Shown here: positions 24,145 to 36,910 of the stretch, in pieces
Position numbering within the stretch: the first letter of the stretch is position 1
How the letters are laid out: every line of letters starts with the position of its first letter
Assembly: GCA_030248225.1 (NCBI GenBank)
Contig: JASANE010028352.1
Span: 1 to 64,000, forward strand
Source: Trileptium ribeirensis
Lineage: Eukaryota > Nematoda > Enoplea > Enoplida > Thoracostomopsidae
Direction of reading: 5' to 3'
Length of the DNA stretch: 64,000 bases
Notes under the pieces: model-generated
Databases searched by the model: none
Seen by the model: the letters and a program-made list of their open reading frames with translations, nothing else
What the model was told of the DNA's origin: nothing
Program-made: the position numbers and the translations under genes

Positions 24145-25435
24145 GTTATATGCACATTGCATCCGATCCAATCCCATTTGTGTGCACGAATGCATCCGAT
24201 CCGATCCGTTTGTATGCATATTGCATCCGATCCGATCCAATTTGTGTGCACATTGCATCCGATCCGATTTGCGTGCTCATTGCATTCGATCCGATCTGAT
24301 TTGTGTGCCCATTGCATCCGATCCGAACAGATTTGTGTGCACACTGCATCTTATCGCACATTGCATCCGACCCGACTTGCGTGCACATTGCATCCGATAC
24401 GATCTGATTTGGTAGCACATTGCATCCGATCCGATCTGATTTGTGTGCACATTGCATCTGATCTGATTTGTGTGCACATTGCATCCAATCCGATCCCATT
24501 TGTGTGCACATTGCAACCGATCCGACTTGCATGCACATTGTGTCCGATCCGATCTGATTTGGGAGCACATTGCATCCGACCCGAGCTGATTTGTGTGCAC
24601 ATTGCATCCGACCCGACTTGCGTGCACATTGAGTCCGATCCGATCTGATTTGGGTGTACATTGCATCCGATTCGAGCTGATTTGTGTGCACATTGCATCC
24701 GATACGATCTGATTTGGTAGCACATTGCTCCGATCCGACCTGATTTGTATGCACATTGCATCCGATCTGATCCGATTTGTGTGCACATTGCATCCGATCC
24801 GACTTGCGTGCACATTGTATCCGATACGATCTGATTTGTGTGCACATTGCATCCGATCTGATCTGATTTGTGTGGACATTGCATCCAATCCGATCCGATT
24901 TGTGTGCTCATTGCATCCGATCCGACTTGCGTGCATATTGCGTCCGATCCGACCTGATTTGGGTGCACATTGTATCTGATCCGAGCTGATTTGGGTGCAC
25001 ATTGCATCTGATCCGATCCGATTTGTGTGCACATTGCATCCGATCCCATTTGTGAGCACATTGTATCCGATCCGATCCCATTTGTGAGCACATTGTATCC
25101 GATCCGATTTGTGTGCACGTTGCATCCGATTCGATTTGTGTGCACATTGCATCCGACCCGACTTGCGTGCACATTGCGTCCGATCCGACCTGATTTGGGT
25201 GCAAATTGCATCCGATCCGATCCGATTTGTTTGCACATTGCATACGATCCAATGCGATTTGTGTGCACATTACATCCGATCCGATCCGATTTGTATGTAC
25301 ATTGCATCCGATCCGATCCGATATGTGTGCACATTGCATTATATTCGATCCGATTTGTGTGCACATTGCATCCGATCCGATCCGATTTGTAGGCACATTG
25401 TATCCGATCCGATTTGTGTGCACGTTGCATCCGAA
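24145..25435. repeat. 32/27-bp GATCCGAT minisatellite, about 40 copies
   Basis: Monomers built from TGTGCACATTGCATCC plus one to three GATCC/GATCT pentamers; a shorter variant carries GACTTGCG. The block GTGCAC is palindromic. Mixed monomer lengths rotate the frame, so all frames on both strands stay open, including a 359-codon minus frame at 24351-25430. Opposite strands and all frames are equally open, so coding is unlikely. Related monomers are scattered at 29035-29150 and 29440-29510. Confidence 0.95.
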
Positions 25436-25914
25436 GGTGACGGCTCCTAAAGGTGACTTTCGCCGTGTACTGTATGCCTTTGTGTTATATATATTGCATG
25501 CTTTGTACTTGCATGTCTCTTACTTTTAAGGTTTCATACAAGACAAAGGTTCCCCACTCCAATGGCGTAGCGGAATTTTCCGTTAGTGTCGCATCGCTGG
25601 TTGGTCGCCGTTTTGAAGGGTGATTCGACGATAACGTCTGAGATTAAAAATTATACCCGTAACAGTTTTTAACTCGCTGGCTGGGCCGCATGTTTAATTA
25701 ACATATCACATACTTGGAACGATATCTACGGTAGTTTCTGAGCAAAAGCCAAAAACGATGTCATAGCCTGACGGCTGCGATAAAAAGTATATAAAAGTTA
25801 GAAGTTGGGTTTGGATAATTTATGTTGTTGTGCGGTAAGTAGCTTAGTAAAGCCTTCCGTACACAATCTTTTTAGCTTTTTATGGTAATTGAGCTTAGTG
25901 GTTGGAATCTAGGA
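25436..25914. other. gene-free stretch
   Basis: Nothing recognised. Confidence 0.5.
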
Positions 25915-26132
25915 CGGATCCAGAGGGATCCATGGTTCGGAACTCCCCACCGGGAGAGTTAATTTCCTAAACTTTCCGGGGACTTAAAATTTTTCTAAAT
26001 TTTTGCCAATTTTCCACCATTTTTGACACATTTTGTCCCGCTTTTTGCCAATTTTTCTGCGCAACCTCGGCGCGGGGAGGGAACGTGGGATTGCAGCGCC
26101 CTGGCTCCCCCCATCGTGATATCCTGGATCCG
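25915..26132. mobile_element. possible short TIR element (CGGATCCAG ends)
   Basis: 218 bp bounded by CGGATCCAG and CTGGATCCG, with a TTTTTGCCAATTTT-rich interior. Only one copy was found in the window and the inverted ends are short, so this is tentative. Confidence 0.35.
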
Positions 26133-26843
26133 CAGCTTAGAATTTTATTAAGACATTTCGCAATCGGCTGACAAATGTTTTTTATTTAATGTGATAACAC
26201 AAATTTTAATTTATAATGTCAGGGCTTGACATCTCTCTTGTAGATAATCAAACTTTGGATGAAATATCTAGAAAAAGCCTAATCGTAGTTTGTTACCTTC
26301 AGCGGAACAGGTCACACGGATTAGTATTACTAATAGGATTGTTGCCGGGGTCATTTTAAGTATACTGGCGCATAAATGTTGATACGATACTGATTAATCT
26401 GTACTGATCCCAAGATAAGTGCAGAACATAGCTGGCGGGAATACGGCGGCATGGCTCTCAGTCAGTGAAAATAGTTAGACCCTAGAGATCCGCTGAAACC
26501 ATTTTTGTTCCGCCTTATAATTGAATCGTCACTCTTAGCACCCGTTCAACCATTAATAATTCGTCATAATTTCAACAAAGTCAGAGCCAAAATTCGTAGT
26601 ATGTTTACATTACATTCAAGTTTCACATTTACATTAGGCAACGGTTTCGTTGGAGACTCATTGCTCCCCCCAAATATATATATATGAGACTATAATTGGT
26701 CTTGAGATGGATGATCAGACGTCTCATAGACCGTGAATATATATATTTCCAGTGTTAAAAGCTGTGATCAAGAGCGTCCTCGTGACCTGTCAAAAATCCA
26801 TATCACTTGCGCAGCATTATATTGTTTAATGTTAATGGCCAAT
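26133..26843. other. gene-free stretch
   Basis: A 60-codon plus frame at 26505-26687 has no recognisable similarity. Confidence 0.5.
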
Positions 26844-27042
26844 GTAACCTTTAGGGGCGGAAGTGAAATGCATGCTATGCTATGTTCGATATACTAAGCC
26901 TAAGCCTTAGTCTTAGTCTAAGCTAATGTTCCTATACGAGCTTTGTACTAAGCCTGAGCCTAAGACGGGCGGCTACAGCCCCCGAACCCCCCCCCCCCCC
27001 GCTCTAAGCTGTTCTTTTTTCTAACGTTATGACGTCAGGTTC
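26844..27042. mobile_element. CTAAG-rich TIR element, copy 3
   Basis: Begins GTAACCTTTAGGGGCGG, carries the CTAAG/CTTAG run and a C homopolymer (about 26985-27000), and ends near CAGGTTCC. Same layout as the copies at 16440, 23008 and 29173. Confidence 0.7.
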
Positions 27043-27314
27043 CTAAGAATGACATGGACCATATTATTAAGTTAACATATGTCTGCGAACTTGATAAATT
27101 TCGTTTAAAACGAGTTATACAATGGCTCGGAAGAATTTTTGACATATACCGGACGCCCCTTTCAAAAGGTTTCGCAGGCCTCATCAATCGGCAACGTAAC
27201 GGTACAACAGCAATAGACCTGTCGTTCGTGTATTCAACAGAGTGTAAAACTTAGATTGTGCGTAGTTTGAAAAAAATAATTAGAACAAACGTTACAGCGT
27301 TGTAGACCGCTGAC

Positions 27315-27525
27315 ATGTGACCAGATATTCTAAAAATTCCGGAAACCAGATGTTCTAAAAATTTCGGAAACCAGATATTCTAAATATTTCGGAAACTAGA
27401 TATTCTAAAGATTTCGGAAACCAGATATTCTAAATATTTCGGAAACTAGATATTCTAAAGATTTCGGAAACCAGATATTCTAAAGATTTCGGAAACTACA
27501 TATTCTAAAGATTTCGGAACATGTC
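27315..27525. repeat. 27-bp minisatellite, about 8 copies
   Basis: Monomer CCAGATATTCTAAAGATTTC then GGAAA, varying at CCAGA/CTAGA and AAG/AAT positions. Confidence 0.9.
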
Positions 27526-29034
27526 AAATTGCCCACCACTAGCGTACCTATAATGTCAAATTTTCAGCTCCTAGAATAATCGACTAATGTTTGTCTCTCT
27601 AAGGCATAATGCTAGTGCTAAGCCTGAACCTCAGACTAAGTATACCTAAGTTTAATTCTGAGACCAAGGCTAAGTTTAAATTGAGCTTGGGATCACAATT
27701 ACACCTTAAATTTAATAATTAAAAAATAATTTAATAATTAATAATAATAATTTGTCAAAACCGATCTTAGCTGGAGGGAGTGTTAGACGAAAATTAGGGG
27801 AGGCCATGTTACGGCGGCCTCTTTTTCTCAACAAGTGAGGGGGGGCTGCTCGCTCAAGCCGCCCATCCGTACCCCCCTGCTGACCCGCTGACTGTATAAC
27901 CATTTGTTACACACATATATATTTTTAAGAACATGAATTGCATGAACGCATTTAATGTAACAAGTTATAATCGGTCAACGCACTCATATATATATAATAT
28001 ATAGAATAATTATATATATAATATATAATTCTATATATAATCTATTATATATAATTCATTCATTCATACATCATAATCCTCAAGTGTTAAAAGTGCCTCT
28101 TTTTTTAAAATATATGAAAATAAATAAAAATATCCAAAATGTATTCTACATATATTATGAATATTAAAATATGTAATAATTTTGAGCACCGAAGCTTTAA
28201 AATTTAATTTTTTTAAATGTATGAATCAGTAATTTTACGAAAAATATACACTGAACAGTTCAGTTCGTTCGCTATAAATGGTTTTAAATTTATTTTAATG
28301 AATCAAACTTACGCCATAATTCCCCAATTCACCAACAATTGTACACCAATAACAGAAAAGACAATATAAATTTACGAAAAAAAATTAATAAATATATATG
28401 TAATAAAAAATCAACTATAAATATTTTTAAATAATTATTATAAGATTTAATTTTATGGTGAATCGCTAGGGGGTAAAGACTGGTAATAGGTACACGTTGA
28501 TGCCCCCCTAGTGACTTAATGGCGGATACAGGCAGAATATATATATGGATTTGATTAATAGTCATTTTTTCGGACATTTTCTAACAAAAATTTATTACAA
28601 AAACTTTATCTTTATTTTAAATACAGATTTTAATTCAGGGGCGCAAATCTATCTCCAAAATATATAAGTGGAAGTGCCACGGCCGTGCCCCCCCCCCCCG
28701 CCCCCAAGTTCGAATTTACAGCTAACTTGTGTCCCTACAAAAAACCTTGGTGCCAACCCAGTTCGGATTTTCTGGCTACGCCCTTGGGAGGTGCACAGTT
28801 ACGGAGCTACAACTCTACGATTAGTTTTGTTTTATAACTTGGAAAGACTAAAAATATGTTGTCCGGATTTCAAACCTAGACTAAAAACTACTCGTGTCAT
28901 TCTCGCAGTCTAAAAATGTGGACCGGTGTCGCACCTTTGCCACAAATAATTTTACTAATTTTTTGAAATGTATATTAAATAAAATAATAATAAAATAAAA
29001 AAATAAAAGTTTCTTTAAATTTATAAATTGGACG
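27526..29034. other. gene-free AT-rich stretch
   Basis: Contains an AT palindromic tract at about 27985-28060. Frames at 27712-27903, 28329-28577 and 28668-28913 have no recognisable domain. Confidence 0.5.
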
Positions 29035-29510
29035 TATTCACACTGCGTCCGATCCGATCCTTTCCCATCCTATCCGATTTGCACGTGTATTGTATATATA
29101 ATGTCCACACTGCACCCGATATGATTCGAAACCGTTCCAATCCGACATAGCATGTACCACAATAGGGCAAAATTAACCTGACGGGCCAAAGTGTAATGCA
29201 TGTCATGCCGTTCTCGATATACTAAGCCTAAGCCTTAGCCTAAGCTTAGTTCCTTATATCAGACATACACTACGCCTAAGTCGAGTGTTTCCAAGAAGCG
29301 CTCGCTCTAAGCTGTTCTTTTTCTAACGATATAACGTATTGCCTCTCAGGGTTACCTGGGTTCACAATAGTACAAGACCCGAATGGTATAAAAATACAAA
29401 ATATACAACGCACCTGCATATACCGTAAGGTTCGGTATTATCGTATCTGATACGATCGCATACAATGTATACAAAATCGAATCGGATTGGATCGGATGGA
29501 ATGTATATTA
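29035..29510. repeat. scattered relatives of the GATCCGAT array, split by a TIR element
   Basis: CACACTGCGTCCGATCCGAT (29039-29058) and further CCGAT/TGCAC blocks up to about 29150, then reverse-oriented CGGATTGGATCGGATGG near 29480-29500. They resemble the 24.1-25.4 kb array. CTAAG element copy 4 lies between the two halves. Confidence 0.55.
29173..29355. mobile_element. CTAAG-rich TIR element, copy 4
   Basis: Begins TTAACCTGACGGGCC and ends CTCTCAGGGTTAC; the right end is the best-preserved terminus of the four copies. The interior has the CTAAG/CTTAG run and GCTGTTCTTTTTCTAACG. Confidence 0.7.
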
Positions 29511-29999
29511 TGTGAACATGTAAATGTATATTTTGTAATGTAATGTATGTAATGTGTGCAATGTAATGTATATTATACGAACATCGTAAGGAAATTTTTT
29601 TCATGTCATAAATATAATGTTTCACATAACATTGATAAATATACATTTGTGACAACCCAATTAATAGCCGAAATAGTCATAAGAAGTGTATTTTCGTGAT
29701 ATAAACCGTACGTTTCAGTACGCCTGTTAGTCTTTGACTCTAAGCTTATGTAGGATTGACCTCAGACGTCAAATTCTTGGATATACATATACTTATTTTA
29801 TGACCATTCCTGAGATCAAATCGGCAATCGTTTGTAATATACCCTTGGACTGGCATGGTTATTGGCTATTAACATTAAAACGCGATCCATATGGGGAATT
29901 GGCGGGTATTTCAGCTATATAGAGACCAAATGTGAGGTAATTTCATCTGTTTGTTTATTATGGTTCAAAACATATCGAGACCTACAGCAGTTTTCATTT

Positions 30000-31100
30000 G
30001 CTGCTAAGACATCAGCGGGTACTTATGGTTCCATTACCATTATTTCACTCACCACGTCGCTGAAACAGTATTCGTTTGCTAATGCGGCGTTCACGTTATA
30101 ATGTCCCCGCTGTTTGGAACTTTTGACCCCCTGTAGTCGCGACCCTACTGTACAGACAGTCAGGGTGACACCCATACTGTATATCAAATGCCGAGGGTGT
30201 ACGACACAGCCTTAGCTACTACATTTTTTCTAGACAGTGTCGTACACACTCTTAGCTACCGATTTGGCGCGAACTAACTATAACGGATACCGTCTGTAGA
30301 TAATGCGGTTTATTAGTCAACTGTCCTGTGGAGTTTTTCCTAAATTCTCCATATTTGTATCTAGCCCATATGAACATTGCTCAAATAATTCCGAACACTG
30401 TCAATAAAGCTGCCAGAAGACACGGTGTGTCTGACACTGTCGGTAAGCGGTAATACGCGTAACTAGCTACCGTTGAAAAAATTTATTAAAAACATGGGGG
30501 TGTCTAAGACACCCTGTTGTCAACAGTGTGTCTGACACTGTGTGGGGTACATAGGTTCCAAACGTTGGGGACATTATAACGTGAACGCCGCATAAGGAAT
30601 CAGCGGCTTCCTGTGGTTCCATTACCAATGTTTGACTCACCACGTCGCTAAAACAGTTCTCATTTGCTAAGACATCAGCGGGTACCTATGGTTCCATTAC
30701 CATTATTTGACTCACCACGTCGCTGAAACAGTATTCGTTTGCTAAGGAATCACCGGTTTCCTATGGTTCCATTACCATTGTTTGACTGACCACGTCGCTA
30801 AAACAGTTCTCATTTGCTAAGACATCAGCGGGTACCTCCATTACCATTATTTGACTCACCACGTCGCTGAAACAGTATTCATTTGCTAAGGAATCAGCGG
30901 CTTCCTATGGTTCCATTATCATTGTTTGACTCACCACGTCGCTAAAACAGGTCTCATTTGCTAAGACATCAGCGGGTACCTATGGTTCCGTTACCATTAT
31001 TTGACTCACCACGTCGCTGAAACAGTATTTGTTTGCTAAGGAATCAGCGGCTTCCTATGGTTCCAGTGCCATTGTTTGACCCACCACGTCACCAAAACTT
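30000..31100. repeat. 150-bp dimeric tandem array, interrupted by a MITE
   Basis: Two alternating 75-bp subunits: A contains GACATCAGCGGGTACCTATG and ends GAAACAGTATTCGTTTGCTAA; B contains GGAATCAGCGGCTTCCTATG and ends AAAACAGTTCTCATTTGCTAA. They share CCATTACCATT and GACTCACCACGTCGCT. About eight subunits flank and surround the Harbinger-like MITE at 30083-30592. One A subunit near 30830 has lost a few bases. Confidence 0.9.
30083..30592 (+). mobile_element. Harbinger-like MITE, copy 3
   Basis: 510 bp, TGCGGCGTTCACGTTATAAT to GTGAACGCCGCA, flanked by TAA (30080-30082 and 30593-30595). Neighbouring repeat units preserve the empty site GCTAAGGAATCAG with a single TAA, proving a 3-bp duplication on insertion. 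Same orientation as copy 1. No transposase. Confidence 0.9.
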
Positions 31101-32270
31101 GCACACATATCATGTTAATTGGTTTTATGTGTGCAAGCTCCCGGTAAGATTTTAAACCTGGTAACGGTGCGGGGCCGTGCTAACATTAGAACTAATAATA
31201 AAGCGTTAATTCCTAGAATACACAGCTGCTTCCTAAATAAGGATGCACTTGTGGTCATGATTTAGACGGACAAAACGAATACCATGCCGTTTCGGCTTCA
31301 TTTCTGCGGAAACGTCTGTCCTCCTCAGTGTCAGCCCCTCCCTCAAGTTCCCGGGTCCCTGGATGTGTGACATTGAGCCAGAATCCAATTCTGGTGACAT
31401 AGTCATTAAATAGCAGCCATTCTGCAGTAACCAGCCATCAGAGGGGCGGGTTCGAATAACAGAGTATTACCGTACTTCCACAATAATTATATACAGTATA
31501 AATCATAGGTGTCGATAAGGGGGTAAGCCCAAATGGTTGGATATTCCAGCCAAATCGACACCCCTGAAAGCTCTGAATCCGCCCCCCCCCCACTGAAGAC
31601 TCCGCATCATACTGAAAGCTCCGCACCCCGTCCCTCGCATAGCGCGCCGAAGGCAAATCGTAATAAAGTTAACAGTCAAAGATAATAGGCAAAATAGAGT
31701 AAATGTTTGCAAAACAAGGTGGGCCAAATTGGCCAAAAAATATGGGGAAATTAGCAAAAATTTATCCCAAATTGGCAACAATTAGGGAGAATTTTATCGC
31801 AATCCGGAAAAATTTCAAAGTTCTTAATCATTTCAAAACTTTACCCTCCCACCTCGCAGACCATATACACCATAACCCGATGGATCTTATAAACGGAAGC
31901 GTTAAATAGAGCTCTTTTTAAGTTAAGATTATAACACCAATAAAAATTTTAAACAAGCTTAGCCGTTGCGATATCATGTGGAAGCACTGTGAAACGTTGG
32001 CTGGAACAAAAATGTATTTAGACTGAAACATTGAAGGTAAACACAATTTCAGTATATCAAAATATTAAAATAAAATGTTCTTCTTCTTTTCATAGATATT
32101 CCGTTCAGACCAGCAACCGAAATACCTTCACAACACAGCTACAACTGTAAAATTATAGCACCAGCGACGTTACATTAATCAAAATCACACTATTGAAAAT
32201 TTATATGAAATAGTCAATTATATTACTAAAAAGAAGTTTTTTTAAACGGAATTCCAAAACTATTAATACC
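31101..32270. other. gene-free stretch
   Basis: C-rich patch near 31560-31640. Frames at 31438-31656, 31503-31781 and 31703-31909 overlap on opposite strands and show no recognisable domain. Confidence 0.5.
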
Positions 32271-32612
32271 ATACATGCCGAAGCATGAAGGGTACAAACA
32301 AGCTACGCCGTGATTTATCGGACCCATATCCCCGAGGCCCTGATCTACCTGCATTAAGAAAAGAACCCTTCCTCCCAATGGGTAATACTCCCCTCTCGAT
32401 CCTCGCCCCACAAACCACCTCCCCCCCCCCCGCCCGCCCAAGCGAAGGTGCGCGGAAAATATCTGAGCAAGGCAGGGTAAAACTGATCCATAAATGGAGG
32501 TATAATTGCTATAGGTCGTCAGCGAGACGGGAAGCTGGAAGGGGTCCACAACTATTTTCAGCACCCCCTACTAGGGAACGTTTCTTTCAGATCTCGGAGC
32601 GTCAGCATATAT
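32271..32612. mobile_element. TIR-like short element, copy B
   Basis: Diverged relative of 2061-2380 with the same termini. The C-rich interior (32395-32445) makes overlapping frames on both strands (32226-32614) that are not convincing genes. Confidence 0.55.
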
Positions 32613-33920
32613 GAAAAATACATATTATATTTGCGAGTTTCAGTTGATAATGTATTTCTGTGCATTTGGAAATATATATCTAACTGCTTTTCACAATTTG
32701 GTCGCTTTAAAATAGTGAAAACTTGAAAGTTTTATCAAGTTATTGCCATATTTCATAAGAAATATGTGACGCGTGCGATTTTTCATTAAGATAACGTGAC
32801 GGTAGATAATGTTTATCTATTACTGTTTGTACGTCACGAAATTTTACAAATTCACTAAATAAAATAATATGAAAGTGAAACGAATTATGTCGATTTTTCT
32901 ATATAACCACAAAGTTTTAGTTTTAATAATATAAAACATATTTGTAACTAGAAAATAGAAATCTCGTTCATCAATATTATTTAGCGCACTTAAATTTTAT
33001 AAAAATGCGTAATTTTTTATATTTTATCGTCCACAACTTTGCGAACAATGAAGGGTTAATAAATAAATAAAATTTATTTTAATGCAAAGATTTTGTAGCC
33101 ACCAAATAGTTGTGCCTTTTTGCTAATTTTATGTCCAAGCTGAAGTTTGAGACGCCGACGGTTCAAATGAATTTCTTCTATCCGAGTTTGAAATATTTTA
33201 TTCGATCACATATAATGACGGTTCAGATGACAATAATTTTATTACTTAGCTAGCCTGCACCGTTTCATAATTTAGTTTTTATTTTTTGCATTTCAGTTTT
33301 TGCAAATAAAATATATTTATCCAATTTCCACGATAGTTGAAATCCAATTTCGATTACAGTGCCGATTCTGTATGGTAAATTAGATAACAATTAAAAATTC
33401 TAAGCCAAGATCTAGGATTCTAAGCCAAAATTTTTCGTTTTCAATATAGTTATGTTAGTTCTGGTTTTGGCAGAGTACGGATAACAAGATCGGCTGTCAG
33501 AAAAGCAAGTTTCCGGAACATATTTTCCCTGCGTTGTTTTTAAAGAAATTTGTCAGAGCAGTTTGCAACTTCGCCAGGTTATAATTTATATACGAAATGT
33601 GCTATATTTTTGTGATGTGTTTTCTGTTTGTAATTGCTAAAAGCTAATTTTCACAACAATCATAGCACCAGTGTCGCAATTTTTATGCCCATATCTGCAA
33701 CAACGTTACAAACAAGTTATAATCGAAAATGAACTGTGAATGAAAATTTAGCACTCATTCGGCAATACATATATTTATTAGGTGAGTATCAGTTAATTAT
33801 CAATATAACTGTTAAACAAGAAGTTAAGAAGTGACAGGGACCAACCGAACACCACAATTCAATCCCACAATTATCATTGATCTTTCGTATATAAGCAAAT
33901 TGAAAATAACCGTTTTAACA
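32613..33920. other. gene-free AT-rich stretch
   Basis: Nothing recognised on either strand. Confidence 0.55.
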
Positions 33921-33924
33921 AATG

Positions 33925-35370
33925 TGTTCAGTGGCCCATTTATTGTTATCACTTTCGCAGAAGGGACCCTGTTTCCGACGACCACTAATCACTCTAAGTT
34001 GGGGGCGACGAACCCTAAAAATAGTGGGGAGATGGGCCTTTTTTCTTTAATTCTTATCCCCAGATCTTGATTTCTGGGGGTGGATCCAACCCCATCCCCC
34101 TGGAATGACTATGAGCCGCCTATGACCCTGAGTCTTTTTCTCGCACCCTTACTCCAGTCTTGTTTCACCAATTCCAGTATACGTTTTGTAACTCTCTTCT
34201 TCATTACAGGTCAGCCTCACCATATGGCAGTTTGGCGTCTAAGGAGTGGGAAGGCGGGGCGGCGACGTCTGGGTGGTGGGAGGACGGTGCGACGGCGTCT
34301 AGAAAGTGGGAGGGCGCAGCGGCGTCTAGAGGTGGGAAGACGGTGCCGCGAAGTTTAGGAAGTGGGACGGCGGTGCGGCGACATTTCGCGGGTGAGGGTT
34401 GCGTGGCCTATGGGCGCCCACCTTAAAATTCTGGCTCCACCACTGTTCAGCTTTCCCTTATATAAGAAGGATATAAAAACTGTACATTACTTGCTTTTAG
34501 TATGTAATACCGTGTGAAGTTTAAAACCAGCTATCTACAGATCAAATACATAATCCAAAATTGTAAGTACTATCTGTTGCAGCCGTTAAACTTAATTTGA
34601 CACTAATGTTATTCATGTTTTCAAACTTATACTTAGCATTTTTATGGTATCCGTCAGGACATGAAGACTTTTATGTCTATAAAACGAATATATTTACCTT
34701 CTGTCAAGCTATTCAGTTACCGTTATTGATTGAATCTATTTTTATGCCAGTTGGTATTTAAATTGGCGGAAACAGATTAAAAACGAAACTTCAAAGCAAG
34801 GATCGAACCCTAGACCTCATTAACTACTTACCAGTCAGCAACTAATAGTCTTTGTAGTAATCAATTACGCTGATGGTATGCGAATAATAATTAGTGACCC
34901 CGATTTGCTACAGAATACATGTATACAATCTACTTCATCCCCCTAGGTCCATTTATTGTTTACGCCGAAATTCGGAATAGTGGGTGTTGAGGCGGCTCGG
35001 GGGAGGGATGTGGCGCTTCGAGAATGGGAGTGCAACGGCCCCTTGAGGTTGGGGAGAGCAGCGCCCCTACGATGCGGCGTCTCGGAGTTTGGGCTGCGAC
35101 GGTACCTCGGGAAGGCGGTGCAGCGGCGCCTAGGAAGTGAGCGCGCAGTGAGCCGGCGTCTAGAAGGTCGGATGGCACTCTGACGCCTAAGATTTGAGAA
35201 AGCGGGGCGGCGACGTCTGGGTTGAGAGAAGACGGTGCGACGGCGTCTAGGAAGTGGAAGGGCAGCTCGGCGTATAAATGGTGGGAAGGCGGTGTCTAGG
35301 AGGTGAGAGGTCGCGGCGGCGTCTAAAGGGTGGGAAGGCGGTGCGGCGGAGTCTAAATGGCATCTTTACA
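33925..35370. repeat. pair of GC-rich irregular arrays
   Basis: Two blocks (about 34240-34400 and 35000-35360) consist of irregular ~30-bp units rich in GTGGGAAGGCGGTGCGGCG and GTCTAGGAAGTG. Each is preceded by a similar flank (GGCCCATTTATTGTT at about 33931 and GGTCCATTTATTGTT at about 34945), so they look like two copies of one larger repeat. Frames across them (34080-34426, 34956-35183) are Arg/Gly-rich array translations. Confidence 0.65.
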
Positions 35371-36109
35371 ATCGTCATACCCGTAAGTATATTTCCCTGC
35401 ACCGCTCAGTTCAAAATAGATACAGTTTACTTTAAATAATCAAAAGTAACACAAAGAAACCATCTCTATAAACTATCTCCGATCAACCAATTATCTCGTT
35501 TTAATCGGTTCATACTTGAAATTTTGATTACTATAACTAAGCCACGATTTGACATTTTAATAAACAGAAATCAACGTCAATTTATATAAACATCTTAAGG
35601 AAAAAAGCTATTTATAACATTCTGTTCCGCCGAGAGATGAGAAAAATCCTGTTACCAAACCAAGTACTTTGCGCTATAAATGCTCGAGCAGTGTACAACA
35701 ACTTAAGGATTCCAATAAGCATCGTGCCTACCTCTGATACATTATGCACACAGAATAGTCGTAAACATGATACGCTTCCAGCCTGTCTGCCTGAACCCGA
35801 CTATACATACAAATACAATCCATGGATACCTTGTTGGCATACTACAGATATGTAGCCTTAGTTGTATAATCTTAGCACTAGTGAAGCTCGCTTGCGAGCC
35901 AGAATTCGAGTGGTGAGAACAATCCCCCGAAGTCTGTAGTAGAAAGCCCACACAAACAAAGCCTACACACAGTACGCAGGTGCAGCATTATATAAATCGT
36001 GAGTGATGAGTAATTAGTTACGCCCGCCTCTTTTGATAGATAACGTATGCAGTAGACAAATATCATACGAGTACAAAAACAGTGAACTAACAATTTAATA
36101 ATTCAATAA
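35371..36109. other. gene-free stretch
   Basis: Short opposing frames at 35637-35951 show no recognisable domain. Confidence 0.5.
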
Positions 36110-36495
36110 AACCCTAAATTGACCGTGAAAAGAACGTTAAAGAATTCAAACCGACACTTGAGAAAAATCTCATTTTTCATACCAAGTATGAAGCAGAAGT
36201 GTGAAAAATTTTGCCACACAATATTCTTGACACTCGCAATGAGCTTGTCGGCCCAGAAAATCCCATATCCGACACTAAAACCAACAATAAACATTCAGGT
36301 GCTTTTCCCACGACTTGTCACCAAAAATTTCGAAAACGTCATTTTTTATGCCAAGTATGAACCAGAAGTGTAAAAATATTTGGCCAACAATATTTTTAAC
36401 ACTTGCAATGAGTTTATCTGCCCAGAAAACGTCATATAAGACACTAAAAGAATCAATAAACACACATTTAGGTGCATTTCCCACGACTTTTCACC
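36110..36495. repeat. tandem duplication, ~190-bp unit
   Basis: Two copies sharing ATGAACCAGAAGTGTAAAAA-like, CACTCGCAATGAGCTTGTC-like, GCCCAGAAAA and TTTCCCACGACTT blocks. The opposing frames over it (36103-36503) follow the duplication. Confidence 0.75.
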
Positions 36496-36910
36496 AAACA
36501 TGAAATTTGGCGCCAACTATAAGCTTATAGACTCCAGACTGGGAAATAATTGAAAAACTTGTTATATATCGTGGAAAGCCCTGGTAAAGCTACATGGAAT
36601 AGGCCTATTAGTTTTGCGGATACCTTGTTTACTTATTGAGAAAATTCACAAAAACTGAAGGGGTGCCCGAAAAATGGGCAAAAATGAAGTCATTTTGCCC
36701 CATAACTTTTCCCACGGGAAAAAATTCAAAAATCGGACTCCGTCACTACACCTAAATCGACCATTGCGGTTCCAACATCTGCCCAACCGTTATCGAGATC
36801 CAGGTGCGACACACACACAGACAGGACCTCCTCCACCCCCCTCCAGAGCCAAAATTGAAAATTCTCGTTCCACTCGAATTCAATTAAAATAATTATAGTT
36901 TAAATTACTA

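Noticed and set aside
24351..25430. 359-codon minus-strand frame, Cys/His/Asp/Arg-rich
   Set aside because: Pure translation of the 32/27-bp minisatellite. Other frames on both strands are also open, and there are no flanking exons or domains.
34790..34870. Possible tRNA or tRNA-derived SINE on the minus strand (GGTTCGATCC B-box-like, TTGCTGACTGG A-box-like)
   Set aside because: The T-stem does not pair and no acceptor stem can be drawn; single copy.
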